Source: Novosphingobium naphthalenivorans NBRC 102051 | GTDB taxonomy: Bacteria > Pseudomonadota > Alphaproteobacteria > Sphingomonadales > Sphingomonadaceae | Reading direction: 5' to 3' | Assembly (NCBI RefSeq): GCF_001590985.1 | Contig: NZ_BCTX01000009.1 | Location: forward strand, 1 to 64,000 | Length of the DNA: 64,000 bases | In this document: positions 28,757-36,496 of the stretch, one piece after another | Layout of the letters: each line of letters begins with the position of its first letter | Numbering within the stretch: position 1 is the first letter of the stretch | Position numbers and translations under genes: made by a program | The notes under the pieces: generated by a model | The model's input: only the letters and a program-made list of their open reading frames with translations | What the model was told of the DNA's origin: nothing | Databases searched by the model: none

Positions 28757-31723
28757 TCAGTACTTGGCAGTCACGTTCGCGAAGAATGTGCGGCCAGTAT
28801 AGTCGTAGCCCGAATAGAGCGGGGTATTGCCGACCAGGCTGTAGGTGTCCGCCGAGATCCTCGGCAGCTTGGCGTTGGTCAGGTTGCGCACGCCGATGGT
28901 GAACTCGAACTCGTCGTTGACGTCCCACTGGATGGAGGCCGAATGCAGGAAGTAGTCGGGAGTCTGGAGCTTGTAGTAATACTTGTAGAGTTCCAGGTTG
29001 TCCTGATTGACTTCACCCGTCAGCGAGTCCGTGGCGAGAACGGTATAAGTGTGGTCGCCGGTGCCTTTGATCCAGTCCAGTCCGTACCGGAACTTGACCG
29101 GGCCGATCTTGTAGCTGGCATCGAACGTCCCGGTCCATTCGGGCGTAGCGATCGTGTTGTTGTAGTCGATTTCAGCATCGTTGCTTCCAAGCGCGGTCGA
29201 CTGCTTGGTGAACTTCGTGACCTGGGTCTCAAACTGGAATTCGCCCGGACCGATATCGCGAAGATATCGCAGGTTGAATTCGAAGCCCTGAGTTTTCTGG
29301 GTCGCGACGTTCACGTAGTTGTCGATCACGGTCAGTGCGTTGTTCGCATCGCGGCTCACGTACCGGCAATAACCGGCATCGGGGTTGAAGTTCGCCGAGC
29401 CATAGCAAAGGTTGGCGATATTCGAGCCGCCGACGCGTTGCACACCGTTGTTGATCTCGATGTTGAAGTAATCGAGCGAGACGGACAGTTTGCCTACCGA
29501 CTGGGGAAGGACTGGCTGCAGGATGATACCCAGCGACAGGTTCTTGGACGTTTCCGCCTTCAGGCCGGTGCTTGAGCCGCCGCCGCCGTAGACCGACACG
29601 CCGTTCTTTTGTTCGAAGTCGGCGGGAAGGCCGGCTGCGGCACAGTTGGCCTTGAGGATGAGGTTCTTGCTGTCTGCGTAGTTGTCGCAAGGATCGTAGC
29701 TGCTCGAAAGGAAGCCGCTGGTAGCGCCAAGGTACTGTTCGAACAGGGCAGGTGCGCGGTAGGACGTGCCGTAGCTGCCCCGGAAGGTCACGCCGCGAAC
29801 CGGTGCGTATTCGACCGAGCCCTTGTACGTCCATTCGCCGCCGTAGGAACGGTAGTGGGTGTAGCGGCCCGAAGCGTCGAAGTTCAGGTTATAGACGCCC
29901 GGCATGTTTGCCAGCACCGGCAGATAGACTTCACCGTAGACTTCCCAGACTTCATCCGAACCCACGGTTGGGGCGGCAGACGTCAGATTGTAAAGGTCGC
30001 CGGCGACGCTTTCTGCAGGCGGCTGGTCGTCGAGATGCGAATGGCGGTATTCGAGGCCGAGCGCTGCCTTGGCGATGCCGCCCGGCAGCTGGAACAGCGA
30101 ACCGTCAAGGTTGAGCGAGCCGATATATTCGGCCGTCTTGGTGCTGCCGGTCACGGTTTGGGTGATGAAGTCGCGGTAAGCCTGCGAGAGATTGCCGCCG
30201 ACCGAAGCGGCATCGACGACGGGCGCAGCGACGCAGCCGTTGGACGTATCGACGCAGCTGAAAGTGCCGTCACCGTTGTCCACCACGTTGAGCGACTGGG
30301 CCACACGGCTGGTCAGGAAAGTGGCGGTGGAATACCGGGCCTTGGACCAGGAATAGCTGCCGTAGAGGTCGTAGCGCCAATCGCTCAGCCCGGTGTCGCC
30401 ACGCAGGCCGCTCGCGGCCCGGTAGAAATCGACATTCTGCGAAGAATCGAGCAAGCCGAAGCCGATGAACGAACGCAGGGCGACCAGTTCGCCGTTCGAT
30501 ACTGCGGTCGGGTTGAGATAGGCCGTGTTGCGGAACAATTCCGGCACCAGCGGGCTGCCCACGGCGTAGTCCAGCGTGAGCTGACGATACAGCGGCGACG
30601 AGGACTTGCGGTTGCTGTACAGGAACTCGCTGTAGAGTTCGGCGTTGCCAAGCGCATTAAGCTGATAGCTGCCCTGAGCAAACACGTTCAATGTTTCCAC
30701 CGGCGTGACCAGCGGTTCCTTCAGCATGTCTGGATCGAAGCTGTCGCGGGTATAGTAGTCAACGCCGGCGTAGCCGGGGGTGGCACCACCGGTTACAGAG
30801 GCGTCGGGGACGAAGCGGTTGTAGTATCCGGTCTCACCGGTGAGGCGGTCCTGGCCTTCGCGGGTCCTGACGCCGATGGTGTTGATCGTCACGCCGCCAT
30901 TGTCGAGCGTGAAGCACTTCGGTTCGCCGGTGTTCGGATCGATGTAGTCGTTGGCACCAAACGCAGTGCCCTGTCCATCAAGGTAGCCGCCGATCGGGCA
31001 CTTGGTGAAATCGACGTCGCCCATGCTGACGGCGTTGCGCTTGCGCCAGTCGACCGAAACATTGAAGTTCCAGTTGTCGCCTTTGGCGCCGAACAGGCCG
31101 GAAAGGCGGCGGTCGAGCCCGGTGCCGATTTCAGGGACGTTCACCTGCGCGTCGAGCTTGAAGCCGGTGAACTTGTTGTCGGTGATGATGTTGATGACGC
31201 CGGCGACGGCGTCCGAACCGTAGATCGAGGAGGCGCCGGCCTTGAGTACTTCGACCCGGTCGACCGCAGTGGTCGGGATCGTGTTGAGGTCGACCGCGCC
31301 GACCGCACCGCGGGTGCCGGCCGGAGCCAGACGGTGGCCGTTCAGCAGCACCAGTGTGCGCGTCGGACCCAGGCCGCGCAGGCCGATGGTGTTGACGCCG
31401 GTGCCGCCATCGACGACGTAGCCGCCGTAGAAGTTGTTGATCTGCGATCCGCCCTGCGTGACGGAAGAACTCTGAAGGGCATCGGTCGTGGAGTTGAAGC
31501 CCTGTTCCGTCATCGAGTCACGCGTGATGACCGTCAGCGGTTCCGGCGACGTGAAAGTGTCGTGACGGATACGGCTGCCGGTGACGATGATCGCGGTCGA
31601 TTCCGGCTCTGCCTTTGCCGAAGCCTCGGTGTCCTGAGCCCAAACCGTTGCAGGATTCAGCGCTCCGGCAAGAGTGAGGCACGTAGCGCTTCTCAGCGCA
31701 GCCTTCTTTATGGATGTTTTCAC
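28757..31723 (-). CDS. TonB-dependent receptor, paralogue A
   Basis: Outer-membrane transporter of 988 residues. The start is GTG, with an AAGGGA ribosome site 9-10 bp upstream shared with the paralogue at 36497. The N-terminus KTSIKKAALRSATC begins a signal peptide that ends VWAQ. Next come a TonB-box-like IIVTGSRI, the plug (LQSSSVTQGG, IGLRGLGPTRTLVLLNGHRLAP, VDRVEVLKAGASSIYGSDAVAGVINI) and a large barrel, with a C-terminal GRTFFANVTAKY ending. Several Cys pairs lie in the long extracellular loops. This plug type (paired with peptide or oligomer uptake in sphingomonads) gives no substrate by itself. The upstream leader carries a tandem duplication. Confidence 0.9.
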   Translation of the reverse strand: MKTSIKKAALRSATCLTLAGALNPATVWAQDTEASAKAEPESTAIIVTGSRIRHDTFTSPEPLTVITRDSMTEQGFNSTTDALQSSSVTQGGSQINNFYGGYVVDGGTGVNTIGLRGLGPTRTLVLLNGHRLAPAGTRGAVGAVDLNTIPTTAVDRVEVLKAGASSIYGSDAVAGVINIITDNKFTGFKLDAQVNVPEIGTGLDRRLSGLFGAKGDNWNFNVSVDWRKRNAVSMGDVDFTKCPIGGYLDGQGTAFGANDYIDPNTGEPKCFTLDNGGVTINTIGVRTREGQDRLTGETGYYNRFVPDASVTGGATPGYAGVDYYTRDSFDPDMLKEPLVTPVETLNVFAQGSYQLNALGNAELYSEFLYSNRKSSSPLYRQLTLDYAVGSPLVPELFRNTAYLNPTAVSNGELVALRSFIGFGLLDSSQNVDFYRAASGLRGDTGLSDWRYDLYGSYSWSKARYSTATFLTSRVAQSLNVVDNGDGTFSCVDTSNGCVAAPVVDAASVGGNLSQAYRDFITQTVTGSTKTAEYIGSLNLDGSLFQLPGGIAKAALGLEYRHSHLDDQPPAESVAGDLYNLTSAAPTVGSDEVWEVYGEVYLPVLANMPGVYNLNFDASGRYTHYRSYGGEWTYKGSVEYAPVRGVTFRGSYGTSYRAPALFEQYLGATSGFLSSSYDPCDNYADSKNLILKANCAAAGLPADFEQKNGVSVYGGGGSSTGLKAETSKNLSLGIILQPVLPQSVGKLSVSLDYFNIEINNGVQRVGGSNIANLCYGSANFNPDAGYCRYVSRDANNALTVIDNYVNVATQKTQGFEFNLRYLRDIGPGEFQFETQVTKFTKQSTALGSNDAEIDYNNTIATPEWTGTFDASYKIGPVKFRYGLDWIKGTGDHTYTVLATDSLTGEVNQDNLELYKYYYKLQTPDYFLHSASIQWDVNDEFEFTIGVRNLTNAKLPRISADTYSLVGNTPLYSGYDYTGRTFFANVTAKY

Positions 31724-31736
31724 GTGATGTGTCCCT

Positions 31737-31933
31737 TGTTGCCCCGGTCATCCGTTGTTGGGTTGTGACACTCCCACAAAGGATGGCCGAACTTTGGTGG
31801 CAGCGTGACGCAGGCTTTGAATGCGTTGCTGCATTTATGTTGCCCCGGCCATTCCCCTTTCGGGCGTGACGTTCCCTTACGGAATGCCCGGACTTGGTGG
31901 CAGCCCATCCTGTGAATGCTTGGCCGCCCTGCA
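31737..31933 (-). repeat. Tandem ~97-bp imperfect duplication in the receptor leader
   Basis: Copy 1 (31737-31833) and copy 2 (31838-31933) both start TGTTGCCCCGG, share TTGGTGGCAGC and TGAATGC motifs at the same offsets, and end in CTGCA. They diverge elsewhere, so the duplication is old or under selection only at the conserved blocks. Copy 1 begins 14 bp upstream of the receptor start codon. A single related block (GTGTCCCTTGTTGC, then GGCAGCGG) lies at the same place upstream of the paralogous receptor at 36497-39412. Confidence 0.75.
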
Positions 31934-32296
31934 GAGGTTGTTGCTCCACCTGAACATCGGTTCAACTATTTTTGCAGGATGTAGATGTTTGGCAAATTCA
32001 GTGTGTCTATATGGTTACATACTTTGGAGAGGGAGCAAGATTTGTTCCGGAAGCACACATGAATGCTAGTCTGGAAAAGGTTTTGATACGCTGCGTAGTA
32101 GATGGTGTCTTTGTGGAAAATGTTACGCAGGACTTTTACATTACGTAATAATATTACTTCGCAGATCTGCTTGTGCAGAAGCGCAGCCGTGTCTCGGTGA
32201 CAGGCTGGCAAGCCGTGCCAGTTGATTATTTACTGGCGCTGTGTGGGTGACTGACCCCTTGTGCAGGGGGGGGCAGTGAGCGGGCGGCAGCGTGCG
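31934..32296. other. A/T-rich non-coding region upstream of receptor A
   Basis: No gene is seen. The base composition is well below the genome's GC level. Two overlapping palindromes stand out: TTACGTAA (32141-32148) and GTAATA-A-TATTAC (32145-32157). They could be operators, although they are about 420 bp from the receptor's start. A GGGGGGG run sits near 32270. Confidence 0.5.
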
Positions 32297-32830
32297 CTAT
32301 TCGACCCGGCGCATCTTGACCGAGGGCTGGCCGGCCACGGACACGCGAAACGTGCCGAGCGAGCCGCGTTTGACCTTCACGGCATTGCCGGGCTTGGGGG
32401 ACAGGATGAAGCTGCGAGTGTCGTTCTGCTCCCAGACGCTTCCATCGGCCAGCTTGATGTGCCAGCCGCCGGGAGTCCTGCGAGCGCTTTCGATTGTCGA
32501 TTCAATCTCGTCGATCCGGTTTTCGTCTTCATCGTCACCGCCGAAGCCCATGAGTTTGCCGATCGGCGCCGTGAAGCCGAACAGTCCGCGGCGGGCCCGT
32601 TTGACGGCTTCCTTGTCGGTGATGACCACTTCGTTCTTGCGGGTCGCTTCGTCGAGCGCGGCGGTCTTGGCGTCGTAGCAGGCCAGGCGTGCCGTCGGGT
32701 CTGCGATCGTACGGCAATCCATAAGCTGGCTGTAGAGGGCTGGCGGGGGCGCCTTGTCGTCGTCCTTTGCAAGCGCGCTCTGAGGAATGATGACAACAGT
32801 AGCCAGTGTAAGCAGGAATTTCTTGCTCAT
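32297..32830 (-). CDS. Exported protein of unknown function
   Basis: 177 residues. The signal peptide spans 1-21 (MSKKFLLTLATVVIIPQSALA). The mature part has LMDCRTIADPTARLACYDA, with two Cys that may pair; similar DCR..LACYD segments recur in small proteobacterial periplasmic proteins. A basic stretch (KRARRGLFGF), an acidic GGDDEDENRIDEIES and a C-terminal beta-rich part (GGWHIKLADGSVWEQNDTRSFIL, FRVSVAGQPSVKMRRVE) follow. Standalone gene in the TonB-receptor cluster. The function is not known; periplasmic location is the only firm inference. Confidence 0.75.
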   Translation of the reverse strand: MSKKFLLTLATVVIIPQSALAKDDDKAPPPALYSQLMDCRTIADPTARLACYDAKTAALDEATRKNEVVITDKEAVKRARRGLFGFTAPIGKLMGFGGDDEDENRIDEIESTIESARRTPGGWHIKLADGSVWEQNDTRSFILSPKPGNAVKVKRGSLGTFRVSVAGQPSVKMRRVE

Positions 32831-33014
32831 GCCCGATCCCTTTGTGGCTTGGATTGTGGTTGCTTAGCAACGATCACAAGGATCGGGCAAGTCAACGGGA
32901 GGGTGACGGCAGGTGTTTCCACGGCTGTTCTTGCTGCGCTTGCACAAGAGGGGCGACAACCTTTCGAGGGTTTGTTAGGCTTCGAATATTCAGCAATTTA
33001 CTAGGATGAACATA

Positions 33015-33266
33015 ATGAAAGCGCTCGCAATTTTGGCCGTTGGCGCAGTATTGGCTGTTTCCGCCGCGCCGGCCGCTTTTGCCAGTACCAATGATGATCC
33101 CGGCAAAGGCGACGCCAACCGCGTCATTTGCCGCAGCATGTCGGTGACTGGTTCGCGTCTCAAGAAGACCCGCCTGTGCCTTACGGCTCGGCAATGGGAT
33201 GAATACCGAGCCGATACGCGCCAGAAAGTGGAATTGTCCCAGATGCAGAAAGGGAAGAGCAACTGA
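33015..33266 (+). CDS. Small exported two-cysteine protein
   Basis: 83 residues from the ATG at 33015; an ATG nine bases earlier is in frame, but the AGGATG motif is better placed as ribosome site for the later one. The signal peptide ends about SAAPAAFA. The mature ~55 residues contain VICRSMSVTGSRLKKTRLCLTARQWDEYR, i.e. C-R-x4-TGSRL-x4-LC-LT-x2-[QE]W. I recognise this pattern as recurrent in small secreted proteins of sphingomonads, with no known role. The remainder is basic and helical. It lies between receptor A and the sulfotransferase gene. Confidence 0.75.
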   Translation: MKALAILAVGAVLAVSAAPAAFASTNDDPGKGDANRVICRSMSVTGSRLKKTRLCLTARQWDEYRADTRQKVELSQMQKGKSN

Positions 33267-33384
33267 GCCGGGGAAGGGCGCTTCTTTCTCTCTGAACTTG
33301 CCGCGCTGCACCTGGCCTTGTAGCGGGTGGAGGCAATGCATCGAGGCTGGCGCGCCCGGTCGTTTGCCGATCTGATACGAGCCC

Positions 33385-34854
33385 ATGACTGACCGCCTCC
33401 CACCGCTTCTTTCCCGTGCCCGTGAACTGATGAACGCCGGCCGGGTGATCGAGGCAATCGCTGCGTACAAGGATTTGCTGGCCGCCTTTCCGGACTTGCC
33501 GGACAGTTGGTTCAATCTCGCCTACTTGCAGCGGCAGGCGCGTCAGTTCGATGCTGCCTTGCAGTCATACCAGATGGCGCTGGCGAAGGGGGTGTCCGGC
33601 GCGGAGGAAGTCCACCTCAACCGCGCCGCCATCCTGACCGACCACATGGCGCGCCCGGAAGAGGGGGCGGTTGAACTGCGCCGCGCGCTTGAGCTCAAGC
33701 CGGACTATGTTCCGGCCCTGCTCAATCTCGGCAATCTCTGTGAAGACCTGGGGCAACGCGAAGAGGCGCGGCGGCTCTATGACCGGGCGCTGGAAGCCGA
33801 TCCCCGTTGCATGCTTGCGCTGGCGCGGGGGGCTTTGCTGGCCGATGTGTCCGGCCCCGGGGATCCCCTGATAGAGCGTGTACGCCGTGCCGCCGGTGAC
33901 GCCAGCCTGAAACCCGGCGAACGGGCCGATCTCCTGTTTGCCCTTGGAACGTTGCTGGACCGTTGCCGTGATTACGATGCGGCTTTTACGGCGTTCAACG
34001 CCGCGAACCTTGCCGCCCGGCAAGCGCTGGGACCCCGCTTCCCGGGTTACAGTGGTGCAGCAGCCAGTCAGGCGATGGAGAGGATACGCCGGGCTTTCCC
34101 GAGCGCATCGCCGCCATCGGAGTCATCCGGCGGCCCCGGCGCTGCGCCTGTCTTCATTTGCGGCATGTTCCGCTCGGGATCGACGCTGGTCGAACAGATC
34201 CTGTCGCGCCATTCCCGGGTGACGGCGGGCGGGGAGCTGGATCTGATCCCTGCGATCGTGCAGTCGCTGGCTGCTGGCTATCCGGAAAATGCCGCTGCGC
34301 TCGATGATGCTGCCCTTGCCCGGTTACGCGCCTCTTATCTGCAGGCCCTGCACCGGCGCCATCCGGATGCTGACCTGGTGACGGACAAGCGGCCCGATAA
34401 TTTCCTGCATATCGGCCTGATCAAGCGTCTGTTTCCCGATGCGAAGATTGTCCACACGACCCGCGATCCGCTCGACAATTGCCTCGCGATCCACTTTCTG
34501 CATCTCGGGCCGCAGATGCCTTATGGTTTCGATCTTGAGGATGCCGGGCACTGGTATCGTGAATACGAGAAGCTGATGGCGCATTGGAAAGCGCTGTGGC
34601 CCGACGACATCGTCGATGTGCATTACGACGATCTGGTGAGGGATACCGAAGGCGAAGTCCGGCGCCTGCTCGACAGGCTGGGACTGGGCTGGGAAGAGCC
34701 ATGCCTGGAATTCCACAAGGCTGCCAATGCGGTGAAAACCGCCAGCGCATGGCAGGTGCGCGAACCGATCTATGCGCGCTCATCGGGGCGCTGGCGCAAT
34801 TATGCCGGCCACATCGGCAAACTCAGAGGTGTGCTCGGACTGTCTGCGCGTTAG
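33385..34854 (+). CDS. TPR-repeat sulfotransferase
   Basis: 489 residues. The N-terminal ~200 residues are tetratricopeptide repeats (ELMNAGRVIEAIAAYKDLLAAFPDLPDSWFNLAYL, FDAALQSYQMALAKG, NLGNLCEDLGQREEARRLYDRALEADP). The C-terminal domain (~245-489) is a PAPS-dependent sulfotransferase, with the 5'-phosphosulfate loop CGMFRSGSTLVEQILSRH, the 3'-phosphate motif TTRDPLDNCL, and family motifs TDKRPDNFLHIGLI and YARSSGRWRNY. The TPR part probably selects a protein or peptide acceptor. No signal peptide, so cytosolic. It converges on the 2OG-oxygenase gene with a four-base overlap of the two stop regions. Confidence 0.88.
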   Translation: MTDRLPPLLSRARELMNAGRVIEAIAAYKDLLAAFPDLPDSWFNLAYLQRQARQFDAALQSYQMALAKGVSGAEEVHLNRAAILTDHMARPEEGAVELRRALELKPDYVPALLNLGNLCEDLGQREEARRLYDRALEADPRCMLALARGALLADVSGPGDPLIERVRRAAGDASLKPGERADLLFALGTLLDRCRDYDAAFTAFNAANLAARQALGPRFPGYSGAAASQAMERIRRAFPSASPPSESSGGPGAAPVFICGMFRSGSTLVEQILSRHSRVTAGGELDLIPAIVQSLAAGYPENAAALDDAALARLRASYLQALHRRHPDADLVTDKRPDNFLHIGLIKRLFPDAKIVHTTRDPLDNCLAIHFLHLGPQMPYGFDLEDAGHWYREYEKLMAHWKALWPDDIVDVHYDDLVRDTEGEVRRLLDRLGLGWEEPCLEFHKAANAVKTASAWQVREPIYARSSGRWRNYAGHIGKLRGVLGLSAR

Positions 34855-36383
34855 GTCCTGACCCTGGACATGGGGCCAGGGGAAATGTCGAAGGCTACCG
34901 TCATGCGTTCGCCTTCATGGATCGGCCGGGTGCCGTGCCACATGATCGAGGGGAACAGCACGAGTTGACCTGGCCTGGGGCGGATCGTGCGAAAGGCAGG
35001 CGGGCAGTCTCGGAATTCAGGCTGGTCGCCCAGTGTCAGCCAGCCTGCGTGCGGATCGGTCGCGTCCATGTCGCCGGGCACGGCGACATAGAATGCGGAA
35101 CTGAACCAGCCTTGCGTGTGGATGTGCGCGGAATGATGCCCCTCGCCAGTGAGGCGGACGGACCATGAACCGGAAAAGCGGATGTCCGGCGGCCGTATGC
35201 CCAGCGTAGGGTGGTTTGGATCGACCGGTGGCAATTGTGCGACATGAGCTTTGACCGCTTCGACGACCGCGGCGCGCAACGCGCGTATTTCCGGTTCGAT
35301 GCGCGCGAACAGGCGGCCGCTGGTCTGGGTGCCGGTCCGAACCGATTGTTCCAGCGGCTGGTGGCTCGTGGCGCTGTGAAGCGTCCTGAGGAAGGTCGCC
35401 AGCTTGTCCAGGGCGCCGATGCGGGCGCCGATATCGTGAACGCCGATCAGCCGTTCGTCGCCTTCGAGCCATTGCGAGCGGGCATCGCCGGTCATGCGCC
35501 AGGCGGTCGCGATGTAGGGCCAGAAGTGCTGGGCACCGGGCTGTCCGGTCCAGGCCTGCGCCACGGCTGCGGCATCGTCCGGGCGTCCGGCGTGGAGCAG
35601 GTGGCGCGTGAAATGGAGCGCGACACCGGCATCGGCCGCGCGGCCGATGTTCAGGAATGCCGCATAGGCAGCATCATATTGTTCGAGTTCATCAAGGCAG
35701 GCTGCCTCGATCGACAGAAAGAAGAGATCGGGTGGGCAGGCGGCCTTGCCGGTTCGCGCGGCTGCCAGAGCCGCGGTGTACTTCTTGGCGTGAAACAGGC
35801 CCAGAATGAGCTCTCGCCACAGGCCGGTATCTGCCGGACGGTGGTCGATGGCGGCCCGAAGCGTGCGCCAGGAGGCATCGCCTTCGCCAGCCTGCCAGCG
35901 AAGCCGTACCAGCGCCGCGTGGCCTTCGGCCCAGCCCGGCTCCTGGTGAAGTTCGGCTTCCAGCATGGTTTCCGCAGCATTGGCCGATCCTGCCGCGAGC
36001 AGGGCTCCTACGTGGCTGAGTTGAAGTTGCCGGTCACGCGGCGGAGCCAGCGCTGCTGCGCGGGAAAAAGCGTCGCGCGCATCAAGCCCGGCATCCAGTG
36101 TGACTTGCGCCAGCCCATGGGCGATCCGCGCATCGGCCGGGGCCAGCATGGCGGCTTTCCCCAAGTGCCCGAGGGCGGCCTCGTTTTCATCAAGCGAGCG
36201 GTGCAGCAGGCCCATCATTTGATGAACGCGCGGGTCCTGCAATGCTTCGGCCGGGGCCGCGTGCAGCAGCGCCAGGGCTTCGCGTTCGGTCCAGTCTTGC
36301 TGGGACTGGATGGCGCGGCGCAGCAATTCGTCCACCGAAAGGAAAGAGGCCTGGTCCCGGGCGATCTTTTCGTCCTGTTGCAT
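34851..36383 (-). CDS. TPR-repeat protein with C-terminal 2OG-Fe(II) oxygenase domain
   Basis: 510 residues from the ATG at 36383; a GTG 30 bases upstream is possible but lacks a ribosome site. Residues ~20-330 are TPR-like helical repeats (LLHAAPAEALQDPRVHQMMGLLHRSLDENEAALGHLGKAAML...). The last ~180 residues fit the putative 2OG-Fe(II) oxygenase family: HHSAHIHTQGWFSSAFYVAVP supplies the first iron ligands, and PSIMWHGTRPIHEGERMTVAFDI supplies the distal His and the Arg that binds 2-oxoglutarate. Likely a hydroxylase acting on a protein or peptide held by the TPRs. Cytosolic. Sits between the sulfotransferase and TonB receptor B. Confidence 0.85.
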   Translation of the reverse strand: MQQDEKIARDQASFLSVDELLRRAIQSQQDWTEREALALLHAAPAEALQDPRVHQMMGLLHRSLDENEAALGHLGKAAMLAPADARIAHGLAQVTLDAGLDARDAFSRAAALAPPRDRQLQLSHVGALLAAGSANAAETMLEAELHQEPGWAEGHAALVRLRWQAGEGDASWRTLRAAIDHRPADTGLWRELILGLFHAKKYTAALAAARTGKAACPPDLFFLSIEAACLDELEQYDAAYAAFLNIGRAADAGVALHFTRHLLHAGRPDDAAAVAQAWTGQPGAQHFWPYIATAWRMTGDARSQWLEGDERLIGVHDIGARIGALDKLATFLRTLHSATSHQPLEQSVRTGTQTSGRLFARIEPEIRALRAAVVEAVKAHVAQLPPVDPNHPTLGIRPPDIRFSGSWSVRLTGEGHHSAHIHTQGWFSSAFYVAVPGDMDATDPHAGWLTLGDQPEFRDCPPAFRTIRPRPGQLVLFPSIMWHGTRPIHEGERMTVAFDISPGPMSRVRT

Positions 36384-36496
36384 TGCGGTTCCCGTTGCGC
36401 CGAGAGGGGGCACGTAAAAACTGGCCCGGGTTCTAGAATAAAGAAAGGCGGCGAGCCAATGGCCCGCCGCCCAACTTTTTCACGCTTGGCGAAGGA

